Assembly: GCF_006874425.1 (NCBI RefSeq)
Contig: NZ_VIJZ01000003.1
Coordinates: 589,932 to 653,931 of the forward strand
Direction: 5' to 3'
Length of the DNA stretch: 64,000 nt
From: Paenibacillus ottowii
GTDB taxonomy: Bacteria; Bacillota; Bacilli; Paenibacillales; Paenibacillaceae
The notes beneath the pieces were generated by a model. The model made no database searches and was not told the origin of the DNA. It saw only the letters and a program-made list of their open reading frames with translations. Shown here piece by piece: positions 54,824 through 64,000 of this stretch (the first letter of the stretch is position 1; the number at the start of each line of letters is the position of its first letter). The translations under genes and the position numbers were made by a program.

Positions 54824-55939
54824 GTGTTTGTGAACAACATTGTTTTGCAGCAGTATCGGAACTATGAACAGTTGGAGCTGAATGATTTCGGACCCGTTAA
54901 TTTGCTGATCGGACAAAATGCGCAAGGCAAAACGAATTTGGTTGAGGCAATTTTTGTACTGGCTTTAACGAAAAGTCACCGAACGTCCCGTGACAAGGAA
55001 TTAATTTCTTTCGGGGCGACCTCCACTCATCTAGCAGCCGATGTGGATAAAAAATACGGAAAAATCAGATTGGATCTCTCGTTATCCACACAAGGCAAAA
55101 AAGCAAAGATCAACGGGCTGGAGCAGCGAAAGCTGAGCGATTTTATCGGTTCGTTAAACGTGGTTATGTTTGCGCCCGAGGATCTGGAAATCGTCAAAGG
55201 AACACCGGGGGTTCGCCGCCGGTTTCTTGACATGGAAATCGGACAGGTTGCGCCAGGATATTTGTATCATTTGCAGCAATATCAGAAAGTGTTGGTTCAG
55301 CGAAACAACCTGCTCAAGCAAGCCTGGGGGAAAGATATGACGTCGGTGCAGCTGATGCTGGAGGTATGGAATGAGCAACTTGTTGAGCATGGTGTTAAAA
55401 TTGTAAAAAAGCGGAAACAATTTATAACAAAGCTACAAAAGTGGGCTCAGGCTATTCATGAAGGGATTGCAGGTGGAACAGAAGAGTTAAAATTAACCTA
55501 TGTTCCCTCCTTCGGTGAGTCAGAGGAAGAAGATGAAGCTGTCTTATTGGAGCGATTTATGATAAAGTTATCCCAAATGAGGGAACAGGAAATCCGCCGT
55601 GGCATGACTTTGGCGGGACCCCATCGTGATGATTTAGCCTTTGCCATTAACGGCAGAGAAGTGCATACGTATGGTTCTCAAGGGCAGCAGCGGACGACGG
55701 CCCTGTCTTTGAAGCTGGCCGAAATAGAATTAATTCATGAGGAAATTGGGGAGTATCCTATCCTGCTGCTGGATGATGTGTTGTCCGAACTGGACCCCTA
55801 TCGTCAGACTCAGCTAATCGAGACTTTCCAAAGCAAGGTACAGACCTTTATCACGGCAACCGGGATTGAGACGTTGAACGCAGAACGACTTAAGGGTGCC
55901 CATATTTATCACGTCCACGACGGGCATGTGGAACACTAA
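54824..55939 (+). CDS. recF: DNA replication and repair protein RecF
   Basis: A 371-residue SMC-like ATPase that helps load RecA at gaps. Walker A is LIGQNAQGKTNLVEA, the signature region YGSQGQQRTTALSLKLAE and Walker B ILLLDDVLSELDPYRQ. The start is a GTG at 54824 (MFVNNIVLQQYRNYEQLEL) after AGGGGGACCC. Length is normal. It is followed by remB seven bases or so later. Confidence 0.97.
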   Translation: MFVNNIVLQQYRNYEQLELNDFGPVNLLIGQNAQGKTNLVEAIFVLALTKSHRTSRDKELISFGATSTHLAADVDKKYGKIRLDLSLSTQGKKAKINGLEQRKLSDFIGSLNVVMFAPEDLEIVKGTPGVRRRFLDMEIGQVAPGYLYHLQQYQKVLVQRNNLLKQAWGKDMTSVQLMLEVWNEQLVEHGVKIVKKRKQFITKLQKWAQAIHEGIAGGTEELKLTYVPSFGESEEEDEAVLLERFMIKLSQMREQEIRRGMTLAGPHRDDLAFAINGREVHTYGSQGQQRTTALSLKLAEIELIHEEIGEYPILLLDDVLSELDPYRQTQLIETFQSKVQTFITATGIETLNAERLKGAHIYHVHDGHVEH

Positions 55940-55955
55940 GGAGTGAGTGACCGCT

Positions 55956-56207
55956 ATGTATATTCATCTGGGTGGAGAAAAGATCATCCGCTCGTCAGAG
56001 CTTGTGGCTATTTTCGATATCTCGATTGAAAAATCCTCTAAAATCTCCAAACAATACGTGAACCACGCCCAACAGCAAAAGCATGTCGAGATGATTGGCG
56101 AAGAGGAAGCCAAGTCCATCGTAGTAACTCAGAATACGGTGTATTATTCCCCCATCTCCTCAACAACACTCAAAAAGCGGGCAAACCAGTTTTTTGCCAA
56201 TGCTTAA
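55956..56207 (+). CDS. remB: Extracellular-matrix regulatory protein RemB (YaaB)
   Basis: An 83-residue DUF370/RemB protein (MYIHLGGEKIIRSSELVAIF; KSIVVTQNTVYYSPISSTTL, then KKRANQFF). In B. subtilis RemB, with RemA, favours expression of biofilm-matrix genes. The ATG at 55956 gives the family start; upstream GTGs at 55943 and 55947 overlap or closely follow the AAGGAG site. Confidence 0.93.
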   Translation: MYIHLGGEKIIRSSELVAIFDISIEKSSKISKQYVNHAQQQKHVEMIGEEEAKSIVVTQNTVYYSPISSTTLKKRANQFFANA

Positions 56208-56229
56208 CCATAGAAATCTATAGAAGTAG

Positions 56230-58149
<1,920 letters not shown>

Positions 58150-58179
58150 TATATGCTATTCCATGAAGTAAGAGTTCAC

Positions 58180-58206
58180 AAGGGGCGCCCCAATGGGCGT
58201 CCCTTT
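58180..58206 (+). terminator. Terminator of gyrB
   Basis: AAGGGGCGCCC, loop caat, GGGCGTCCCTT with one mismatch, 30 bases after the stop. Confidence 0.85.
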
Positions 58207-58255
58207 GCTTGTCATTAACCAGGCAGGATGGATTTGAAAATTTAAATTCAAAGTT

Positions 58256-59083
58256 TCAGGCTTTTTTCTTAGAGCGTACAGGTTTACCCGTAGATGCCGT
58301 ATACCGGCCGTAGCCTACTGCATATCTGAATATTTTGTGATAGAGGCTTTTGTTTGGGAGGGAAGCGAACACTTTGATGGCTGGTCTAGTGTTGACCTCC
58401 AGAATCCACGGATAGTTTTGCTGATCCAATCCCACATCTAACCCAATTTCTCTTAAACGAGGGTATCTTTTTTGTAGCTGCCAGGCTACCCGCTCGCCCA
58501 TTTTTGATAATTTTTGCTCCAGTCGTACGGCCTCCTTAACGTCCATGTATGGAGCTACTAGTTCATTAAAAAAGCGTGTTGTCCCGCCGCTGTGATGATT
58601 GGTGACGACTTTGTCAGGAGCAGCTACGCGTCCTACAATAAGCGTAGTTTCCCATTGGTGCCTCAAGTTCATCTGGGTTAACACCCTCAGATCGAAAGGA
58701 CGGTTTTCATGATGAAGCAGGGGAATCCCGCGCTGTATCAAATATGGGCGTTTCTTTATACGAGAAGAAACCACCCTATGCAGCTCATCCAGACTTTCAA
58801 AGGTGAGGATATCTACTTCATAGCGCAGCACATACCAAGTTCTCTCCTCGATGATTCCCTCTTCTGTCGGCGGAAGCGGCTCTGTCTGCTTTTCTGCACG
58901 CATAACCCCTTTTCCATAAGTGCCATTATCCGGCTTAATATAGACAGTTCCATACACCGCCAACATTTCATTCAAGTGCTCAAACGTGTACAAACGTGTT
59001 TCCGGTATATATGCGGCCAATGCCGGATTGGGGAGAATGGCATTTGTTTTGGCCCACTTACTGGATACTCGCTGAATAGACAA
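58256..59083 (-). CDS. YheC/YheD-family ATP-grasp protein
   Basis: A 275-residue protein of the YheC/YheD family, ATP-grasp-like proteins associated with the endospore coat. Recognisable segments are YIKPDNGTYGKGVMRAEKQT, QRGIPLLHHENRPFDLRVLT (with the conserved DLR), and EIGLDVGLDQQNYPWILEVN, where E and N would be metal-binding residues of ATP-grasp enzymes. The start is TTG at 59083 after AAAGGATG. It is the only minus-strand gene between dnaA and the rRNA genes, a probable insertion between gyrB and gyrA. Confidence 0.88.
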   Translation of the reverse strand: MSIQRVSSKWAKTNAILPNPALAAYIPETRLYTFEHLNEMLAVYGTVYIKPDNGTYGKGVMRAEKQTEPLPPTEEGIIEERTWYVLRYEVDILTFESLDELHRVVSSRIKKRPYLIQRGIPLLHHENRPFDLRVLTQMNLRHQWETTLIVGRVAAPDKVVTNHHSGGTTRFFNELVAPYMDVKEAVRLEQKLSKMGERVAWQLQKRYPRLREIGLDVGLDQQNYPWILEVNTRPAIKVFASLPNKSLYHKIFRYAVGYGRYTASTGKPVRSKKKA

Positions 59084-59183
59084 GTATTCTCATCCTTTCT
59101 TTTTGAAATATGAGTCATGTAACTGGAATCCACATCCTTTAACAAAACAAGGGAAACTAAAGGACAAGCGCGTAAAACAATGA

Positions 59184-59434
59184 TATAATAGAGAAATACG
59201 GCGTTTTTCGGAATTTTGCTAAGTAGAGCCCTGACCGTATACGTATTGTATGTGGTAAAGGCCCTTTGGGTGGGGGCTAATCCCCAGTTCAGGGGAATTT
59301 GTTATAATCAGGGCTTGTAAGATCTACAAGAAAATAGCAATCTGCCTATAAGGCAGAAGGGGAATGACGAGGGTTTTACGCTGTAAAGAGGGCAAATGTG
59401 TTTAATTGTGCTCTTTTTGTGAAAGTAATATAAT
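59184..59434 (+). promoter_or_regulatory. gyrA upstream region: three promoter elements and four hairpins
   Basis: TATAAT occurs at 59184-59189 (preceded by TGA; -35 AGGACA), at 59303-59308 (preceded by TGT, no clear -35) and at 59429-59434 (-35 TTGTGC, 17-base spacer). Between them are hairpins TCCCC/GGGGA (59281-59296), CTTGTA/TACAAG (59314-59330), TCTGCCT/AGGCAGA (59341-59358) and AAAGAG/CTCTTT with a U-run (59385-59418), the last being terminator-like. A 13-codon frame, MTRVLRCKEGKCV (59364-59405), ends inside it. Confidence 0.55.
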
Positions 59435-59550
59435 TATACAGATGAGGATTTCAGCCAAAATCCTGCGCAAGGAGCGGAGTATATAGGCAGTGTCTTGTTG
59501 GGCTTTTCACATAGAGAGCGCTGTATTGAAGGATGAGAAGGAGGACCAGC

Positions 59551-62115
59551 ATGGCGGATCAAAATAACTCGCAAATCATCAATAGGGATATCGGAGTGGA
59601 AATGCGCGAATCCTTTATGGATTATGCCATGAGTATTATTGTTAGCCGTGCCTTGCCTGATGTGCGGGACGGACTGAAGCCGGTACACCGTCGTATTCTG
59701 TACGCGATGTCCGAGCTAGGCATGTCGCCAGATAAGCCTTATAAAAAATCGGCAAGAATCGTCGGTGAAGTGATCGGTAAGTATCATCCTCATGGTGATA
59801 CGGCTGTATATGACACGATGGTACGGATGGCGCAGGATTTCTCCTTGCGTTATATGTTGGTGGATGGACACGGTAACTTTGGCTCCGTGGACGGAGATAT
59901 GGCAGCAGCCATGCGTTACACTGAAGCACGGCTGTCCAAGATTGCCATGGAGATGCTTCGTGATTTGAACAAAGAGACCGTTGATTTTATGCCGAACTAC
60001 GATGGTGAAGAGAGCGAGCCTGTCGTATTGCCTGCACGTTATCCTAACTTGCTGGTTAACGGTGTCGGCGGGATTGCAGTTGGTATGGCAACCAATATTC
60101 CTCCGCATAACTTGGGAGAGGTTATCGATGGTGTACAAGCTCTGATCGAAAACCCTGACATTACGCCGATGGAACTTATGGATTACATTCAAGGTCCTGA
60201 CTTTCCTACAGCAGGTTATATCTTAGGCCGCTCAGGCATTCGTCAAGCGTACCAAACTGGCCGCGGATCTGTGACCATGCGTGCGAAGACCACCATAGAG
60301 GAGATTGGCAATAAAGCACGGATTATCGTGCATGAGTTGCCTTACCAAGTGAATAAGGCGCGCCTAGTCGAGAAAATTGCTGAATTAGTACGTGACAAGC
60401 GTATTGAAGGCATTACAGATCTTCGAGACGAATCCGACCGTACGGGTATGCGTATCGTTATCGAGCTGCGTAGAGATGTGAACCCGAACGTCGTTCTGAA
60501 CAATTTGTTTAAACATACGGCCATGCAGTCCAATTTCGGGATCAATATGCTGGCCATTGTAAACAATGAACCGAAGATTTTAAACCTGAAAGATGTCTTG
60601 TATTATTATCTCAAGCATCAGGTTGAGGTTATTCGTCGCCGGACAGAATTCGATCTGAAAAAGGCTGAAGCTAGAGCACACATCCTGGAAGGTTTGCGTA
60701 TTGCTCTTGACCATCTGGACGAAGTTATTTCTTTGATTCGTTCTTCCCAAACTGCAGAAGCAGCTCGTGAAGGACTGATTGAGCGTTTCTCGCTGACTCT
60801 TGAGCAGGCCCAGGCTATTCTCGATATGCGTCTGCAACGCTTAACCGGTTTAGAACGTGAGAAGATCGAGAATGAATACAACGAGCTAATTCAAAAGATT
60901 ATGGAATATCGTGAAATTTTGGCGAATGAGCATTTGGTGCTCAATATCATCAGCGAAGAGCTGAATGAGCTGAAAGGACGCTTTGCCGATGAACGTCGCA
61001 CTGAAATTACAGTGGGTGAAGAAAGTATTCTGGATGAGGATCTCATTCCGCGTGAAGACGTTATTATTACTGTAACCCATACTGGATATATCAAACGCCT
61101 ACCTGTTACTACGTATCGCAGTCAAAAACGCGGTGGTCGTGGTGTAGTAGGTATGGATACCAAAGATGAGGACTTCGTAGAGCATCTGTTCATTACGAAT
61201 TCACATCATCATCTGTTATTCTTTACTGATAAGGGTAAGGTGTACCGAATTAAGGCCTATGAGATTCCAGATTTAAGCCGGACAGCTCGGGGAACACCAA
61301 TTATTAACCTGATTCAGATTGAACAGGGTGAGTCGATCAATGCAGTAATTCCAATTGAGGAATTTGTGGAGGACAGTTATCTGTTCTTTGCGACCCAACA
61401 TGGGATTATTAAGAAGACACCTCTTGATGACTATGCGAATATCCGCAAAGGTGGCCTGATTGCCATTAATTTGCGTGAAGATGACGCCCTGATCGAAGTG
61501 AAGCTGACTGATGGACAGCAGGAAATGATTATTGGTACAGCACAAGGCATGTCTATCCGTTTCCCTGAAAGTGATGTACGATCTATGGGGCGTAGCGCTA
61601 CAGGAGTTAAAGGGATTAGTCTTGATGAAAGTGATGCTGTAATTGGCATGGATATCGTTGATACCAACCTGGATATTTTGATTGTAACAGCCAAGGGTTA
61701 TGGCAAACGCACCCCTGCTGTGGATTATCGTATCCAGAGCCGTGGAGGCAAAGGGATCAAGACGATTAACGTTACCGACAAAAACGGTCCGGTTGTTGGC
61801 CTCAAGGTTGTAAAAGCCGAAGAGGATCTGATGATTATTACAGCTAGCGGCACCTTGATCCGGACTAGCATGGGGGAAATCTCCACGATGGGACGGAATA
61901 CACAAGGGGTAAGGCTGATTAATATTCGTGATGATGATGCGGTTGCAACGGTTTGTCGGGCGAACAAGAATGAGGAGCAAGATGAACTGCTTGAGGATTT
62001 ATTAGAGGACAGAGGAACTGGTGAAGAGCCAACTCTGTCATCTGCTGAACCAACTCTTGGAGATAATACAGAAGATACGGAAGGTAACGATCTAGCATCT
62101 TCTGAGGACGAATAA
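59551..62115 (+). CDS. gyrA: DNA gyrase subunit A
   Basis: An 854-residue subunit that cuts and rejoins DNA. The catalytic tyrosine is Y123 ([11 protein letters not shown]), and a long coiled coil and GyrA-box region ([11 protein letters not shown], about residue 530) lead to the beta-pinwheel C-terminal domain. The quinolone-resistance region reads [10 protein letters not shown]: Thr at position 84, where many species have Ser, and Asp88. An acidic tail ends the protein ([17 protein letters not shown]). ATG 59551 is preceded by AAGGAGGACCAGC; the frame extends six codons upstream without a site. Confidence 0.98.
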   Translation: MADQNNSQIINRDIGVEMRESFMDYAMSIIVSRALPDVRDGLKPVHRRILYAMSELGMSPDKPYKKSARIVGEVIGKYHPHGDTAVYDTMVRMAQDFSLRYMLVDGHGNFGSVDGDMAAAMRYTEARLSKIAMEMLRDLNKETVDFMPNYDGEESEPVVLPARYPNLLVNGVGGIAVGMATNIPPHNLGEVIDGVQALIENPDITPMELMDYIQGPDFPTAGYILGRSGIRQAYQTGRGSVTMRAKTTIEEIGNKARIIVHELPYQVNKARLVEKIAELVRDKRIEGITDLRDESDRTGMRIVIELRRDVNPNVVLNNLFKHTAMQSNFGINMLAIVNNEPKILNLKDVLYYYLKHQVEVIRRRTEFDLKKAEARAHILEGLRIALDHLDEVISLIRSSQTAEAAREGLIERFSLTLEQAQAILDMRLQRLTGLEREKIENEYNELIQKIMEYREILANEHLVLNIISEELNELKGRFADERRTEITVGEESILDEDLIPREDVIITVTHTGYIKRLPVTTYRSQKRGGRGVVGMDTKDEDFVEHLFITNSHHHLLFFTDKGKVYRIKAYEIPDLSRTARGTPIINLIQIEQGESINAVIPIEEFVEDSYLFFATQHGIIKKTPLDDYANIRKGGLIAINLREDDALIEVKLTDGQQEMIIGTAQGMSIRFPESDVRSMGRSATGVKGISLDESDAVIGMDIVDTNLDILIVTAKGYGKRTPAVDYRIQSRGGKGIKTINVTDKNGPVVGLKVVKAEEDLMIITASGTLIRTSMGEISTMGRNTQGVRLINIRDDDAVATVCRANKNEEQDELLEDLLEDRGTGEEPTLSSAEPTLGDNTEDTEGNDLASSEDE

Positions 62116-62161
62116 TCCTTGAATATGGAAACAACATTGTTGTTTTAAAATTAGGGGAAGG

Positions 62162-62196
62162 GACTCTCTGACTATTTGGTCAGGAGAGTCTTTTTT
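62162..62196 (+). terminator. Terminator of gyrA
   Basis: GACTCTCTGAC (62162-62172) pairs with GTCAGGAGAGTC (62179-62190), followed by six T residues. Confidence 0.95.
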
Positions 62197-62321
62197 CTTG
62201 TTCAGGCTGACGAATTCAAATTTAAATGGCATAAAATGAATGTACAGGATCATTCCCAAGTAATATAATGACATCATAACTGGCAGCTGGAGCAGCTGTT
62301 GTGAGAACAGAGAGGTTGACC

Positions 62322-63410
62322 ATGACAACTGTACCCGTATCGGAATTAAAAGCAGGACTTAAATTACAAAGCGACGTATTTACTGAAATGGGCAGCTTGT
62401 TGCTACCGAAGGGACGCATCCTGCTACCACGTGACTTGGAGATTTTAGAGGCATTCCTGATTCAACAAGTAGAGGTAGGGACTGACGATCTTACAAAGTC
62501 CAGTAGTGAGCCTACCGCTGGTCGATCTGGAACAGATGAATCGCAGGAGGCTTCCTTGGAAGGGCGAGATGGATCTGAACAATTCCAGGTTGAATATGAC
62601 AAAATGGTGATGCTCGTTAAAAGTGCGTTTCAGTCAGTGCTCGTCTCTAATTTATCTATATATGAGTTGCGGGGACAACTGGAGTCCTTACTGTCCCATA
62701 TTCAACGTTATAATGTAATGACCTATACTCCGCCAGCTATGATCGAAGTGGACTATATTTTTCACAATGCTGTGCTAACCTCCCTTACCTCTTACTCCAT
62801 TGCACAATGGATTGGGTTGCCTCAAAAGGATTGGATGCAGGTAGCTTTTGCTGGATTGCTGCATGATATAGGGAACGCTAAGATGGACCCGTCCATTCTG
62901 TACAAGCCCTCCCAACTAACGCGAGAAGAGCAAGAAGAGATACGTCTTCATACATCACTAGGATACCAAATGCTTAGAAATGTGAAGGCTATTAACGAAG
63001 GTGTGCGTTTGGCAGCTCTTCAGCATCATGAGAAAGTGGACGGTACTGGATATCCATTGCGTCTTAAAGGGGAGCAAATCCACATATACGCTAAGATTGT
63101 CGGGGTGGCTGATGTATTTCATGCCATGACTTTGGAGAAAACATATCGACCTGCCCAATCACCATATTTGGTTTTAGAGCAAATCAAATCAGAATCATTT
63201 GGAAAGCTGGACCCAAGTGTCGTGCAAGTCTTCATTCAAAAGTTAACACAGTTCAATAATGGGACCAAGGTACGTCTTAGTGATAACCGAACAGGGGAAA
63301 TTATATTCGCTGATCGGGATCACCCGACTCGTCCGTTGATTCAAGTAGATGGGGAGATCATTAACTTGATGCTTCAAAGAGAGCTTTATATCGAGTGTAT
63401 TGTTACTTAA
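62322..63410 (+). CDS. HD-GYP domain protein, probable c-di-GMP phosphodiesterase
   Basis: A 362-residue protein. The N-terminal 60 residues (LKAGLKLQSDVFTEMGSLLL, then PKGRILLPRDLEILEAFLIQ) form the small domain usual before HD-GYP in Paenibacillus and Clostridia. The HD-GYP domain (about 165-335) contains HDIGNAKMD, LHTSLGYQML, LQHHEKVDGTGYPLRLKG, with GTGYP for the GYP motif, and ADVFHAMT. It should hydrolyse c-di-GMP. The start is ATG 62322 with AGAGAGG; an upstream GTG frame lacks a site. It stands alone between gyrA and the rRNA operon. Confidence 0.93.
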   Translation: MTTVPVSELKAGLKLQSDVFTEMGSLLLPKGRILLPRDLEILEAFLIQQVEVGTDDLTKSSSEPTAGRSGTDESQEASLEGRDGSEQFQVEYDKMVMLVKSAFQSVLVSNLSIYELRGQLESLLSHIQRYNVMTYTPPAMIEVDYIFHNAVLTSLTSYSIAQWIGLPQKDWMQVAFAGLLHDIGNAKMDPSILYKPSQLTREEQEEIRLHTSLGYQMLRNVKAINEGVRLAALQHHEKVDGTGYPLRLKGEQIHIYAKIVGVADVFHAMTLEKTYRPAQSPYLVLEQIKSESFGKLDPSVVQVFIQKLTQFNNGTKVRLSDNRTGEIIFADRDHPTRPLIQVDGEIINLMLQRELYIECIVT

Positions 63411-63432
63411 CTAAGGTTTTTTAAAAAAACAG

Positions 63433-63551
63433 TTGCACAATATAGTGAATATATGATATATTATTTCTTGTCGCTTCAAGTTGTGAAAAAGAGAGCGAAA
63501 AACACTTTTGAAAAAAAAGTGTTGACACAGAACTAGAAAACATGATAAACT
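63433..63551 (+). promoter_or_regulatory. Tandem rRNA promoters
   Basis: P1: TTGCAC (63433-63438), 18 bases, TATATT (63457-63462). P2: TTGACA (63522-63527), 18 bases, TAAACT (63546-63551). Both read into the 16S gene; the A-rich stretch before P2 resembles an UP element. Confidence 0.8.
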
Positions 63552-63600
63552 ATAAAAGTTGCTGAGGGGAACAAAAAACTCCGAAGCAAGCAAGAATGTT

Positions 63601-63726
63601 TGATCTTTGAAAACTGAACAACGAGTGAGTAAACTGATTTTGTTCGCAAAATCAAACATGAGATATTTTATCTCGTCAGTTTCAAATGAGCTAATCGCTC
63701 TTTCGATAAATCAACTTCGGTTGGTC
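63601..63726 (+). promoter_or_regulatory. rRNA leader with boxA-like antitermination sequence
   Basis: TGATCTTTGAAAACTGAAC (63601-63619) is the boxA-type element of Bacillales rRNA leaders, repeated in part as CGCTCTTTCG near 63698. A short hairpin GAGAT-attttt-ATCTC lies around 63661-63675. The leader would also supply the 5' strand of the 16S processing stem. Confidence 0.7.
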
Positions 63727-64000
63727 TTTAATGGAGAGTTTGATCCTGGCTCAGGACGAACGCTGGCGGCGTGCCTAATACATGCAAGTCGAGCGGGGTT
63801 ACTTAGAAGCTTGCTTCTAAGTAACCTAGCGGCGGACGGGTGAGTAACACGTAGGCAACCTGCCCACAAGACAGGGATAACTACCGGAAACGGTAGCTAA
63901 TACCCGATACATCCTTTTCCTGCATGGGTGAAGGAGGAAAGGCGGAGCAATCTGTCACTTGTGGATGGGCCTGCGGCGCATTAGCTAGTTGGTGGGGTAA
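63727..64000 (+). rRNA. rrs: 16S ribosomal RNA (5' part, continues beyond the window)
   Basis: The mature 5' end is placed at TTTAATGGAGAGTTTGATCC by analogy with Bacillus. The 27F priming region, helix 6 (GGTTACTTAGAAGCTTGCTT with its complement) and the GCGGCGGACGGGTGAGTAAC segment are present. From memory the sequence matches P. polymyxa-group 16S closely outside the variable helix 6 tip. Only 274 bases are inside the window. Confidence 0.97.

Noticed and set aside
61273..61980. 235-codon minus-strand frame inside gyrA
   Set aside because: Shadow of gyrA; no start signals.

Overview
The window is the replication-origin region of a Paenibacillus chromosome, most likely of the P. polymyxa group. 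The gene order around dnaA (rpmH, rnpA, yidC, jag, mnmE, mnmG, rsmG, noc, parA, parB on one side; dnaN, yaaA, recF, remB, gyrB, gyrA on the other) is the classical Firmicutes origin arrangement. The 16S rRNA 5' end at the right edge reads like P. polymyxa from memory. A CwlJ/SleB hydrolase, YyaC, YheC/D, RemB and the walRKHIJ operon also fit a spore-forming low-GC Gram-positive. Genes left of dnaA run mostly on the minus strand and genes right of it on the plus strand, so most are transcribed away from the origin.

Layout. Positions 1-9300 are accessory: a partial cell-wall hydrolase, an MmyB-type regulator divergent from an isochorismatase-fold hydrolase, a TetR regulator divergent from an NAD(P)-binding reductase with clear operators, rlmH, a TPR protein beside two tandem XRE regulators, DinB and AraC-type proteins, and two gene remnants facing each other (a zinc-ribbon protein without a start, and the C-terminus of a cellulase). 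Positions 9300-19500 hold the cell-wall homeostasis cluster: htrC, walJIHKR and an M23 endopeptidase with a WalR-type site upstream. Positions 19700-26500 hold purA, then the mazG-like/yybS/gdpP/rplI/dnaC operon. Positions 26600-29400 hold CBS, LytR-CpsA-Psr and penicillin-binding-protein-like genes. Positions 29500-35200 are a complete oppABCDF operon.

Positions 35700-40900 carry rpsF-ssb-rpsR, small hypothetical genes, a tRNA-Ser(CGA), mscS and yyaC. Positions 41100-50750 are the partitioning, tRNA-modification and membrane-insertion block, with two perfect parS sites. Positions 50750-53360 contain the bipartite oriC, with DnaA boxes on both sides of dnaA and a DnaA-trio unwinding element between dnaA and dnaN. 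Positions 53369-63410 hold the replication/gyrase genes and an HD-GYP protein, followed by ribosomal RNA promoters and the first 274 bases of a 16S gene.

Most of the window is conserved housekeeping sequence, and I found no wholly new multi-gene system. The most notable signals are a DD-peptidase homologue whose catalytic serine codon reads asparagine, a parS site that also forms the rsmG terminator, a TetR operator motif repeated in a 36-bp palindrome over the tetR stop codon, a WalR-type site before the M23 gene, Spo0A-box cores in oriC, and a structured gyrA leader. All functions are inferred from sequence recognition alone; no database search was run.
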